In this document: in pieces, positions 25,423-34,183 of the stretch | Numbering within the stretch: the first letter of the stretch is position 1 | How the letters are laid out: each line of letters begins with the position of its first letter | NCBI GenBank assembly: GCA_030583665.1 | Contig: CP129469.1 | Span: forward strand, 2,347,043 to 2,411,042 | Direction of reading: 5' to 3' | DNA from: Candidatus Jettenia sp. AMX2 | Lineage (GTDB): Bacteria > Planctomycetota > Brocadiia > Brocadiales > Brocadiaceae | DNA: 64,000 bases | The notes under the pieces: model-generated | What the model was told of the DNA's origin: nothing | The model's database searches: none | The model's input: only the letters and a program-made list of their open reading frames with translations | Position numbers and translations under genes: made by a program

Positions 25423-25553
25423 GAAGCCGCTATCCCCATACTATGGGGATTCAATCATACGGTTTCTGTGGAAAATACTGTTTCTCTCCTCACCATCCTG
25501 TCCGTCGGAATGTGTCAATGAAAATTAGACATTTTTTTAAAGAATTTAGACTC

Positions 25554-26549
25554 TCACGATAGTGTATTTTCCCGTTTTGGTTGATTAATCCATGCAGCCT
25601 GTGGTAAACGTGGAGGTTCAGGTACTTTTCCCTTGAACCGTTCCGGATGTTTTTCAAAAGCGGTCTTTAACACACGGCTTCGTTCTTTCACAATATGATC
25701 TGTACGTCCATAATGAACAGATTCGGGAGTAAAGAGTCCGATGCCTGAATGATAGTGTTCCGTATTGTACCAGAGAAAGAAATTCTTACAGAATATTCTG
25801 GAAGATTCAATAGAGGTAAAAAATCCAGGGAATTCAGGATGATACTTAAGGGTTTTAAACTGTGATTCAGAATAGGGATTATCATTACTGACGTAAGGCC
25901 TGGAGTGGCTTTTTGTAATCCCCAGGTCAGAGAGCAGAAAGGCAACTGGTTTAGAAGTCATACTTGATCCCCGGTCAGCATGAATAATCAGTTGTCCAGG
26001 TTGAATACCCTGTTTGTTGGCAGTCTCACGTATCAACCTTTCAGCCAGAGCCGCTTGTTCCCTGTGTGCAACCATCCAGCCGACCACATAGCGACTGAAG
26101 ATGTCAAGGATCACATAGAGATAAAAATAACTCCATTTTGTTGGCCCTTTCAGTTTTGTGATATCCCAGGACCATACCTGATTGGGAGCAGTTGCCAGGA
26201 GTTCAGGTTTCTGATATACGGGGTGACGTAACAGGTTTCTTCGTTCCCTTACCTCGTGGTGTTTTTCCAGGAGACGATACAGAGTTCTTACAGAACACAG
26301 ATAGACCCCTTCATCCAGGAGGGTTGTATATACTTGCCGGGGAGACTTATCACAAAAACGCTCAGAGTGTAAGGTATCAAGTATGATGTGTTCCTCCGTG
26401 GGAGACAATGCCAGAGGTGGTTTTACCGTGATACGCCTTTGCTGAATATTTTTCTGGTAGTAGTAATAACTTGCCCGTGGGATGCCCAACGTTTCACAGG
26501 CATTTTTCATACGAATCTCTTTGGCAAGTGATTCAACGGCAAGCATCAT
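25554..26549 (-). CDS. IS3-family transposase OrfB
   Basis: The 331-residue catalytic subunit of an IS3-type transposase with the rve integrase core. The DDE residues are in QVWSWDITKLKG, LIIHADRGSSMTSK and the late SESQFKTLKYHPEFPG. An N-terminal HTH_21-like segment (LHSERFCDKSPRQVYTTLLD) precedes the core, which is followed by the C-terminal YNTEHYHSGIG motif of the family. The first codons overlap the end of orfA, so the two polypeptides are made separately by coupled translation. The gene appears intact. Confidence 0.95.
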   Translation of the reverse strand: MMLAVESLAKEIRMKNACETLGIPRASYYYYQKNIQQRRITVKPPLALSPTEEHIILDTLHSERFCDKSPRQVYTTLLDEGVYLCSVRTLYRLLEKHHEVRERRNLLRHPVYQKPELLATAPNQVWSWDITKLKGPTKWSYFYLYVILDIFSRYVVGWMVAHREQAALAERLIRETANKQGIQPGQLIIHADRGSSMTSKPVAFLLSDLGITKSHSRPYVSNDNPYSESQFKTLKYHPEFPGFFTSIESSRIFCKNFFLWYNTEHYHSGIGLFTPESVHYGRTDHIVKERSRVLKTAFEKHPERFKGKVPEPPRLPQAAWINQPKRENTLS

Positions 26550-27034
26550 CTGTTTTCTCCTATCAGAGTGGAATGGATATTCAACATTTCTGAGATTTTT
26601 TTTTGAATCTCGATAATGGTTTCAGCCTGTTTGAGCCTTTGCTGAAGAGAATTAATTTCGCATTCAAGTTCTTTGATACGTCGTGCTGCCGGATCAGATT
26701 TTTTCTCCTTTGGTCCGCGTCGTTTTGGAGAAAGCGCCTCCAGGGTGCCACGTTCCAGTTGACGGCGCCAGGTAGTGAGATTAGACGAATAAAGACCTTC
26801 CCTTCTCAAGAGTGCTCCAATCTGCCCGAGATTTGTGCAGGCATCGGCCTCCCGAAGGATGCGAATCTTATACTGTGCAGTAAACTTACGTCTTGCTGCT
26901 TTTTCTGACACCTCTGGGTCGGGGACACAATTGCCAGCAGGAGCGTTGGTGGAACCTCCGTTCGCCCTACGGGCTCTCTCCGGTTCCACCAACGCTTGTA
27001 AAGTATTTTCTTTGCTTTTCTCATTATTTTTCAT
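26546..27034 (-). CDS. IS3-family OrfA
   Basis: A 162-residue DNA-binding subunit with a helix-turn-helix domain RKFTAQYKIRILREADACTN, LRREGLYSSNLTTWRRQLER and a C-terminal leucine-zipper-type coiled coil RIKELECEINSLQQRLKQAE that mediates assembly with OrfB. The N-terminal part is unusual: residues about 18-34 are encoded by a perfect 15-bp inverted repeat (26942-26956 and 26982-26996) that looks like an inserted hairpin. The helix-turn-helix and coiled coil are unaffected. Confidence 0.92.
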   Translation of the reverse strand: MKNNEKSKENTLQALVEPERARRANGGSTNAPAGNCVPDPEVSEKAARRKFTAQYKIRILREADACTNLGQIGALLRREGLYSSNLTTWRRQLERGTLEALSPKRRGPKEKKSDPAARRIKELECEINSLQQRLKQAETIIEIQKKISEMLNIHSTLIGENR

Positions 27035-27097
27035 AGTTGTTTTCCTCCTCGCCCTACACTAAACTATTACAAGGAAAATGTCCAACTATTATAGACA

Positions 27098-27390
27098 CAG
27101 AGGGCGTTCCACAACAAGGTCACATCAGGGGATCAATTCTGGTAAGCCTGGTAAATAATTCTTCCCGTCTCTCTGGTGATTTCCTCAAAAGCCTGGTAGG
27201 GGCAACCATATGTCTCGGATATGCCTTTTTACAAAATTACTCAAACAACGCAAAACAAAAGTACTTTAGTATAGGAATTCCTAATTGTCCAGCAAATAAA
27301 GGAAAATCTCAGGGTAAAGTCTTGAAATGCCCGTTTTCAAAAGGACAAATACATTATTCTCTATGAGTAAAGCTACCGCAAAGCGGTTCC
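27098..27390. other. Gap between IS3 and attC, no gene recognised
   Basis: This 290-bp AT-rich stretch lies between the IS3 right end and the next attC. It probably holds the tail of the cassette interrupted by the IS element, but neither strand shows a frame that I can support. Confidence 0.4.
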
Positions 27391-27458
27391 GTTCAACGAT
27401 GAAGCTGAGCCGCGTTTTCGCCAAAGGCGAGGCCGTCGGTTCCAGCGTATTGTTGGAC
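27391..27458 (-). other. attC recombination site, 68 bp
   Basis: GTTCAAC (27391-27397) and GTTGGAC (27452-27458) fit the R consensus; the arms GCTGAGCCGCG and CGTCGGTTCCAGC pair with extra bases. It closes the DUF6998-like cassette, the right-most of the array. Confidence 0.75.
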
Positions 27459-27467
27459 CTCTTCAGC

Positions 27468-28136
27468 TCACACCTCGCTCAAGCTCTTGATGACATGGCT
27501 ACCGAGCTGGCGTGTGTTGAAGGGATTCCCGCTGTCGTTCAGCAGGCTCAGTTTGAGCCTTCTCGCCAACTCCCGCAGCGCCGGCTTTGCCGGAACCACA
27601 AGCATGTCTGCCCGCTCGACTTCGATACTGCCATTCTCCAATTCCCGAACGGTGTAGTCCTCGAAGCTCGCCTCCCGCAGAGTCTTCAAATCACTTCTCG
27701 ACCGCTCCTTCCGGACAAGGCGCCCAAGCGGTAAGCTATGCTTCCCACCTCGATCACGTGACATAAGCCGCAACGCCTCCGCCACCGGAGCGTTCAACAG
27801 CGTCTCGATCTGCATCTCTTCGGTGTTAATCCGGAGAATGATCACCCGGTCTACAAGTTCTAAGGAGTTCGGATTGAAGGAGACGTGACAACCAATGCCC
27901 ATAGTAGCAGTGGTCTTGACGGAGATCCTTTCGCCGTCACCGCTGACGACATCATACCCCTGCTGGTTGACCTCGGTAGCCATTTGTCCGTTGGTGATCA
28001 ACGCGGCGTACAGCTCGCCAATGCGCCCGCAAAGATGGCGCAGCTCGGTCGGCGGCACCCCCCAATTGAGCTCGCGTTCAAACCAAGCCATTGCTTCTCC
28101 AAGCGACTGGATGAGTTGCATTTGTGTCAGTGCCAT
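27468..28136 (-). CDS. DUF6998-type nuclease-fold cassette protein
   Basis: A 222-residue protein starting MALTQMQLIQSLGEAMAWFE, then VPPTELRHLCGRIGELYAAL, and QGYDVVSGDGERISVKTTA. The order E (in GRIGELYAAL), D (GYDVVS) and x-V-K (RISVKT) is that of a PD-(D/E)xK restriction-type fold, and the whole matches what I recall as DUF6998. Base composition is GC-rich relative to the chromosome, and an attC lies ten bases after the stop, so it came in as a cassette. A defence or DNA-processing role is plausible but unproven. Confidence 0.65.
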   Translation of the reverse strand: MALTQMQLIQSLGEAMAWFERELNWGVPPTELRHLCGRIGELYAALITNGQMATEVNQQGYDVVSGDGERISVKTTATMGIGCHVSFNPNSLELVDRVIILRINTEEMQIETLLNAPVAEALRLMSRDRGGKHSLPLGRLVRKERSRSDLKTLREASFEDYTVRELENGSIEVERADMLVVPAKPALRELARRLKLSLLNDSGNPFNTRQLGSHVIKSLSEV

Positions 28137-28861
28137 ACAGCCTCAGCTATTCATGCAGGTACAACCTTAATCAGATTGACCCACATAATATGTGGAACAT
28201 AGATTCATTATACCTATAACATGCACTTGATATGGCAAGTACTATATTACTAAGCATTTTAAAAACCACTACTTATATCTCTTTTCACTTTTATCATGCC
28301 GTATTATGCAGGTCAGTATAAAATCCTTTTAATGATCATGTTTGAACTTATGGGTACGGAATAAGCTTACTGAACGTTCTTCTCCCGCGGCAAAGATAAT
28401 CAGAGATCATCATTTACCTCTTTGCAATGGAGAGATGACAGGAAATTACTTTTCTTAAAAAAAGATTATTACAAAAGCGAAGAAGAATGCAAGCTTTTTT
28501 CGATTTTTCTTGGGGAAGAACGGGGTCGAATCGTTCCCTGTCATCCGAGAATTGATGTTGAAGGTACTATACATAACGACATACATAATGCCTGAAATCT
28601 TTGACATTATGAAAAACCGAACAATACCTTACGGAAATTATGCGGCATTATTTAAGTCGCTATACAAAACAAACAACGGGAATAAAGCCCCGGGAGAGCG
28701 GCGTGTTTCATGTGTTTTATATACCGCTCATAAAGAGGCATTTCAGGTTTAAAACAGTTCGCTCTGCACCGGAGTGCGGATGCTCCCTATGATCCCGGAG
28801 TAGGGAGCATTCCCGATTTTTTGAAATCGTTCATGGGAGCAAAGTTCAGCGATGAATAAAA
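28137..28861. other. Intergenic, weak ORF only
   Basis: Between the last cassette and the repeat block there is a 725-bp stretch with one 80-codon plus-strand frame (28510-28752). It lacks a ribosome site and resembles no family. There is no attC and no RNA motif that I recognise. Confidence 0.4.
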
Positions 28862-29090
28862 CAACCCTGACAGGGTTCAGAACCCTGTCAGGGTTAACAC
28901 TCCACCTGCCAAAAATAAGCTGACAAAATGTTTACATATGTTATTGTCATTGCAAGCGACAGCGAAGCAATCTGAAGGCTTTATGGAATAAGAGATTGCG
29001 GAGCCTGCTGTGAGCGTTAGCGAAGCAGTCTCCGAGTTTGCTTCGTCGCTTTCGCTCCTCGCAATGACATTCGTTTTTGTATAGTTTTTT
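28862..29090. repeat. Repeat A block, copy near cobN
   Basis: An inverted pair AACCCTGACAGGGTT / AACCCTGTCAGGGTT (28862-28896) is followed by a repeat A unit with GTCATTGCAAGCGACAGC at the start and CTTTCGCTCCTCGCAATGAC at the end (about 28945-29072). The same layout occurs at 9411-9720 and 35999-36250. Confidence 0.8.
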
Positions 29091-29103
29091 ATGAAACGTT
29101 GTT

Positions 29104-32100
29104 CTATTGTCCAATCCTTCTCCTGAATCCCCACACAATAAGTCCTGCAAACGTCAGAAAACCAATAAGAAACAGATACGGTACCGGTGCAGGTGCATAC
29201 GATAGATCTGATATCATACTCACATCCTGCATTTCATAGCCTTCCACTGTTTTGTCAGTACCGTCGTCAGGAGCGGATGCAAATCGTTCATCTGCCGGTT
29301 GTTCTTTCTGCTCCGCTATGTTGCCCGGATGCTCCGGATTTCTCATTTTATCCAGCGCATCTCTAAATTCCTGCGCCTGACTTTTTAGAGCCGGCACCGA
29401 CGTTAAAACATCTGCTGTAAATTCCGCAAGCAACAGGTTATTGCACGTAAGGCTGCTGCATGCAAGGCCAACCTCTTTTACGCTCTCTGCATATTCCTTT
29501 GCCAGTGTCTCTACAACCTCCTTATCGGCTTTCCAATAATTTTTTCGAATAGTTTCAAGCATTCTCGCCACAATGGATTGATAAGCCCATGCATTCTTTG
29601 CCTGCCTGAACATCTCTTTTATATTCAAACCATTCCTGTCGAGAACATGCGTCTCATACATTTCATTCCACTTTGCAGCATCAACTGCCTCCGGCACCGT
29701 TACCTGCCATCCCCACAGGTGTTCTACTACGGTATCAATAAACCTTGCACCTGCATAACCTTCTTTCATCATCGCCTTTATCCATTCAGGGTTAAGATAC
29801 CTCGATCGCATCTCCCGGCCCATGAATTTTTCAAGGGTTTCCTGTCTTGGCATTGCAGGATTGGACATATTGGTAACGTAAACTTCCGGTGTCTTTCCGT
29901 CAACAGCACGAATTGCCATTGCAGTGCCGCCAAGGTATTGAAAAAAGTCGTCGTTATCAAGAGTCGCATAAAGATTGCCTGAACGGCTGTGAACTGCAAT
30001 CTTTGAACCTGAAAGCGCATTTTTAAAAAGTACGAGGCTAATATCCATCTGTTCCCTGTCTTCTATTCCCTCAACTTTGTCCCCCCAAAACCCCTGACCG
30101 TACAGATGGCTCATTCTCATAAAATAGACATCTGCAACCTGCTTTTCATCATCCCATGTATCTGACAGAGGTATCACCTTATCAAGATTTGTCCCGTAAG
30201 CTCCTGACGGTTGGGTAAATAATCTTACCGATGCCAGCCGTTCTGCCTTGTCTTCATCCATACCCTTTTCTGTGAGCATCTTCTTTGTTTTTATGACATT
30301 TGCCCTTAAAATATTATCCTCTTCATCCTGCTCCTTTGCCAGGCTCACCGCCTTATCGAGCAATGCCATAAGATCCGGGAATAAATCCCTGTAAAGACCT
30401 GAAGGCGCAACGGTTACATCAATCCTTGCCCTGCCGATTTCTTTTCCCGGTATAGCCTCTACCCCTATCACCCTTCCCCTTTCATCCCATCCGGGTTTTA
30501 TGCCCATGAGATACATAATCTGCGACTCCATAACTCCCTCATGCCTGATGGTCTCCACACCCCATACATTGAATGTGAGTTTATCCGGATATATTCCATG
30601 TCTCTGTTTATACCCCTCTATCAGTTCCTTTGCCAGCTTTACTCCACTTTCATACACCCCTTTCGACGGTATCCTCCTCGAATCAACTGAATAAAAATTC
30701 TTGCCTGTCGGAAGGGAATCAGGATTTCTTATCGGATCATTGCCCTGACCGGCGGGAATGTATCCGCCATCAAGGGCAGCAGCAAAGGAATCGAGCTCCC
30801 TCCGGGCTGACCGGATTATTCTCTGTTCGATCTCTGAAATTTCCTTTTTTCGTACATCCTCATTGTGAACGAAAGATGAATCAGGTATGTCGTTTTGAGA
30901 TTGAGCCGTCTCTTCGCTCGTTGCAATGACATTTTGCGGGGACTTATCAGTTCGTTCAAGAGACAGAATTGCCTCTGCCGTACTTTTTCTGTATTTTTCT
31001 TCAGGTAATTTTCCGAAGGTGTGAAGTCCGAATGGAGTCTGTTTTTCTGCTATTTCTTTTATATAATGCTCAAGTTCTTCAATCTCATCTTCCGTTTCAA
31101 TGTGTCTCAGCTTTAAATCGGTAAGAATGCCGGTCTTTCTTGCCTGTTTGTTTATCTCCGAAAGTTTTACTTCTGCAAGATACTGGCTTTTGTCCTTCGA
31201 CACATTGTAATCATTAATCAGGGCCCGTAGTTCCCTCAGCTCCTTATTCATTCCTGCCTTATCAAACGGTGGTGTCATGTGATCAATGATTACTGCCATA
31301 CCGCGCCTTTTCGCCTGAAGACCCTCGCCCACATTGTCGACAATATAGGGATAGATATTGGGTAAATCCTGAATCAGCGCTTCAGGAGGGTCATCCTCTG
31401 TAAAACCCGCCTCTTTTCCCGATAGCCATTCGTGTGTCCCATGTGTGCCGATGTGTGCAATAGCATCCGCCTGAAATTCATTTTTGAGCCATAGATAGAA
31501 AGCAACATACTGGTGATGTGGTGAAATGCTTACATCATGATACAGTTTTTCCGTATCCTGCTCCCAACCCCTTGATGGCTGAGGTGTAAAGAGAATATTG
31601 CCATATTTTACAACAGGAATGACTATATATTTGGTTCCGTTTGCTCCCTCCCATGTCATAATGCTGCCGTTTTCAGGTTCACCCCAATCTCTGACAACGG
31701 AGTTTTTAAAACCATCCGGCAATTCATCAAACCACTTTTTATAGATATCAATCGGAATCAGTACCGGCCTTCCACTTTTCACAAGCCTGTCAATCTCTCC
31801 GGATGCCCAATTGCCAATATTTCTCGCATAATTGTGGATATCGTCAAAAAGCCTTTCTTTCGCAAATTCTTTTTTAGTCCAATATTCCGTTTCTCCAACA
31901 TCATATCCTTCCTGCTTCAGCCTGTTCAGTATCTCCCACAGGCTTTCCGGCAGCACATTAAGATATGAAGCGCCTATATTCTGCTTGCCGGGCGGATAGT
32001 TGTAATAGATAATTGCAATGTTCTTATCTTTATTTTGCTTTTCCTGAAGATTGACCCATGCCTTTACCCTCTCAACAAGCCTGTTTATCCTTTCCGGCAC

Positions 32101-33213
32101 AGGCCTTTCCTCTATGTATTCAATGCCTGAATCTTTATCTGTCACCTTTTCCTTTGATGCAATAACAGTCGGTTGAATTATTCCACCAAGTTCCGGAAGG
32201 GTCAGTTGCCAGGTTCTCTCAAATATATCAAGGCCAACCCGGGATTTTCTCCATTCATCCTCTGATTGACCGTAAAGGGTGATGGCATTAATTACCGGTA
32301 CATTAAGCCTGTTAAACAGAGGTATGGCAATCTGCGGGTTTAAACCGACCTTCAATGACATGCCAACCACTGCCCTTACCCTGCTGTTTCCTTTTTCATC
32401 AAAGAAAAACCTTTCTACGGACGTCTCTGCCGGAGAACCATATACCGGCAGGACATTAAAGCCATTCTGTTCAAACTTTTTGATAACCGCATCAAGGCTA
32501 TTGGTCTGGCCTGATTCAAAGGTGTTTTTATAAAAGACAATACCTACCCATGGCCTGTTTTCTCTGTAGGGTGCATAGGCGCTTTTATATTCTTCGAAAT
32601 TATCAAAAATCCTTTTCGCACTGCGCCCGTATATACCGAATTCAGGGAGGCTGACTACTTCACCATAAGAAACATCAAGTCCAAAATCCTTTTTTAATGC
32701 GTAAAGAACCATATTTTTAAAGTTCTCTGTGCCTCCATGCCGATAATACTCTATGATATTTTCATCAACCAATATCCCCATCTCCCTGTGATCATCATCG
32801 TATGTCCCGCCGAATGCATAGACTATTCCGCCATTTTTGATAACTTCTTCTATTTCCGGATGCACCGTATCAATCAACTGCCTCCCCATTATCTGAATTA
32901 TTACAAGCTTTGATTCCTTGAGATGTGTAAGGTTTCTGTTTCGTATATCTTTTGACGGATAAACTTTAAATAAGATATCCTTTGCCGCAGGCAGTTGATT
33001 CCTTACTGTCTTTATCGCTTCCACAGCGGTCTTTGAATGTGTGTCGCCAGGAACAATACTCACTTTTAATTGCTCAGCATACACAGCATCCCTGAATAAA
33101 AAACAAAAAAGAAAAAGGCATGAGAATGAGAGAATAAGAAAACATCTGAAAAAATACTTCCCCTCTTCCCACTCTCCCGGCTTCTTAATCTCTTTCAGTC
33201 TATTCCGGCACAT
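29104..33213 (-). CDS. Exported, membrane-anchored CobN/HmuS-like chelatase
   Basis: A 1,369-residue CobN/Mg-chelatase-H family protein from ATG 33213 (GGGAGGG seven bases upstream). The family core is clear: HIGTHGTHEWLSGKEAGFT, then LPNIYPYIVDNVGEGLQAKR and the C-terminal NIKEMFRQAKNAWAYQSIVA region. Unlike cytosolic CobN it has an N-terminal signal peptide (hydrophobic 22-40, likely cleavage after VYA46) and a C-terminal transmembrane helix followed by RRRIGQ, so the bulk should face the periplasm. Neighbouring ExbB, DUF2149 and DUF2162 genes match the Bacteroidetes hmuSTUV arrangement, in which the CobN-like HmuS handles haem metal. No CobS/CobT ATPases are present. Insertion or removal of metal in a corrinoid is inference. 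Residues near 770-790 derive from a repeat. Confidence 0.8.
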   Translation of the reverse strand: MCRNRLKEIKKPGEWEEGKYFFRCFLILSFSCLFLFCFLFRDAVYAEQLKVSIVPGDTHSKTAVEAIKTVRNQLPAAKDILFKVYPSKDIRNRNLTHLKESKLVIIQIMGRQLIDTVHPEIEEVIKNGGIVYAFGGTYDDDHREMGILVDENIIEYYRHGGTENFKNMVLYALKKDFGLDVSYGEVVSLPEFGIYGRSAKRIFDNFEEYKSAYAPYRENRPWVGIVFYKNTFESGQTNSLDAVIKKFEQNGFNVLPVYGSPAETSVERFFFDEKGNSRVRAVVGMSLKVGLNPQIAIPLFNRLNVPVINAITLYGQSEDEWRKSRVGLDIFERTWQLTLPELGGIIQPTVIASKEKVTDKDSGIEYIEERPVPERINRLVERVKAWVNLQEKQNKDKNIAIIYYNYPPGKQNIGASYLNVLPESLWEILNRLKQEGYDVGETEYWTKKEFAKERLFDDIHNYARNIGNWASGEIDRLVKSGRPVLIPIDIYKKWFDELPDGFKNSVVRDWGEPENGSIMTWEGANGTKYIVIPVVKYGNILFTPQPSRGWEQDTEKLYHDVSISPHHQYVAFYLWLKNEFQADAIAHIGTHGTHEWLSGKEAGFTEDDPPEALIQDLPNIYPYIVDNVGEGLQAKRRGMAVIIDHMTPPFDKAGMNKELRELRALINDYNVSKDKSQYLAEVKLSEINKQARKTGILTDLKLRHIETEDEIEELEHYIKEIAEKQTPFGLHTFGKLPEEKYRKSTAEAILSLERTDKSPQNVIATSEETAQSQNDIPDSSFVHNEDVRKKEISEIEQRIIRSARRELDSFAAALDGGYIPAGQGNDPIRNPDSLPTGKNFYSVDSRRIPSKGVYESGVKLAKELIEGYKQRHGIYPDKLTFNVWGVETIRHEGVMESQIMYLMGIKPGWDERGRVIGVEAIPGKEIGRARIDVTVAPSGLYRDLFPDLMALLDKAVSLAKEQDEEDNILRANVIKTKKMLTEKGMDEDKAERLASVRLFTQPSGAYGTNLDKVIPLSDTWDDEKQVADVYFMRMSHLYGQGFWGDKVEGIEDREQMDISLVLFKNALSGSKIAVHSRSGNLYATLDNDDFFQYLGGTAMAIRAVDGKTPEVYVTNMSNPAMPRQETLEKFMGREMRSRYLNPEWIKAMMKEGYAGARFIDTVVEHLWGWQVTVPEAVDAAKWNEMYETHVLDRNGLNIKEMFRQAKNAWAYQSIVARMLETIRKNYWKADKEVVETLAKEYAESVKEVGLACSSLTCNNLLLAEFTADVLTSVPALKSQAQEFRDALDKMRNPEHPGNIAEQKEQPADERFASAPDDGTDKTVEGYEMQDVSMISDLSYAPAPVPYLFLIGFLTFAGLIVWGFRRRIGQ

Positions 33214-33538
33214 AAATAACCCTCCCGTCTTTAAGCTGATATGCAATTCCAAGCCTCTGCCCATCGCCGCTCACCTTTCTATCAGTAACTTTTTTCGCTT
33301 TTATCTCTTTGCCTTTCTTTGTGATTATCTCTATCTTCCCATCAGCAGTCTTCTTTGTAATAGTCAGCTCCGATTTCGGATCAAGCAGGTCAAGCATGTT
33401 GTAAGCTATAAAAAGGGCTATCATCATGCTTACGATAAAAACAATGCTCGCATCAAAGAGGTTTGCAACGCCTGCTATCGGGTCTTCAATAGGCTGTTCG
33501 TATTTTTCAAACCTTCTCCGCCTTTTCATAAATCTCAT
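33200..33538 (-). CDS. DUF2149 protein (HmuV-like)
   Basis: A 112-residue protein from ATG 33538, well supported by AAGGAGGAGAATT upstream. A basic N-terminus is followed by the family core PIAGVANLFDASIVFIVSMM, a transmembrane helix, and a small periplasmic domain ending VIYVPE. DUF2149 proteins accompany ExbB-like and CobN-like genes in methanogens and in hmu operons, and their layout resembles ExbD: a short cytoplasmic tail, one helix with an aspartate (FDAS) in or near it, and an external domain. It overlaps both its neighbours, the ExbB-like frame upstream and cobN downstream, which indicates tight co-expression. Confidence 0.85.
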   Translation of the reverse strand: MRFMKRRRRFEKYEQPIEDPIAGVANLFDASIVFIVSMMIALFIAYNMLDLLDPKSELTITKKTADGKIEIITKKGKEIKAKKVTDRKVSGDGQRLGIAYQLKDGRVIYVPE

Positions 33539-34183
33539 AATTCTCCTCCTTTTCCATCCTTTCATGACAAACCAGAGGCGAGACGATTTTCTTATTTTGG
33601 GATTGCATCTTCGCTTCAGTCCCTGCAAAAACATATTCACCTGAACCCCGGAGCGCCAGTTCTGTCATATATTCCATCTCCCTCATATCCGCCCTTACCC
33701 ATTTTTCCTTCACCATTGACATCAGATATGCAACCATACCGCATGCAAGACCAACGACGGTTGTGGTAAATGCCGTAACCTGCTGCCTGCCATCTTCGGC
33801 ATATCACCCTGAGCAAGGGCTGAAAGCGCTATGCCCATAGGAATTAATGTTCCCATTAAGCCAAGGGTAGGGCCAACACGAATTGCAAATCTGATTTTAT
33901 CAAGGGATTTAATCAGCTCAAGCTCTGCGCTCTGCAGCAATCTTTCAAGGTTTACATCGAAAACATCTGATGCGGCTGATTGTTCAACACTTGAGGCTAT
34001 TGTGCCTTTATATTTCGTTACCTGATAAGAAATCCCACGCCTTCTTTCCAGATACTCATTCAGGAAACCACCAAAGAATATGACCACCCAGAATACAAGC
34101 AAAACCAGCCCCGCCACTACCGGGAAAAAAATGGCGGATGATATTACATAAATAAACGTTTGAAGTCCTGCAAAAATATTCAT
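33507..34183 (-). pseudogene. ExbB/TolQ/MotA-type proton channel, one-base frameshift
   Basis: The first 130 codons from 34183 give a TolQ/ExbB-type protein: a transmembrane helix (about 14-36), then the family block FAIRVGPTLGLMGTLIPMGI. After MPKMAG the frame goes off into an unrelated tail ending at 33722. In the next frame the expected continuation VTAFTTTVVGLACGMVAYLM runs on to 33507, giving about 225 residues if one base is added near 33785-33790. This may be a real mutation, a sequencing error in GGCAGCAGG, or recoding. The channel would energise the CobN-like/DUF2149 assembly with the proton gradient. All neighbouring genes are intact. Confidence 0.8.

Larger units (their letters stand above)
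25513..27097 (-). mobile_element. IS3-family insertion sequence
   Basis: A 1,585-bp element. Its ends TGTCAATGAAAATTAGACAT (from 25513) and the complement of the right end, TGTCTATAATAGTTGGACAT (reading inwards from 27097), are matched inverted repeats. It contains orfA and orfB with a four-base ATGA overlap and no programmed-frameshift slippery run. No target duplication was identified. Confidence 0.8.

Noticed and set aside
15747-28136. Integron integrase gene within the array
   Set aside because: No frame with tyrosine-recombinase motifs (R...HxxR...Y) was found; only transposases are present.
28510-28752. 80-codon plus-strand frame as a gene
   Set aside because: No ribosome site, no similarity and no neighbours to support it; left as part of the intergenic entry.
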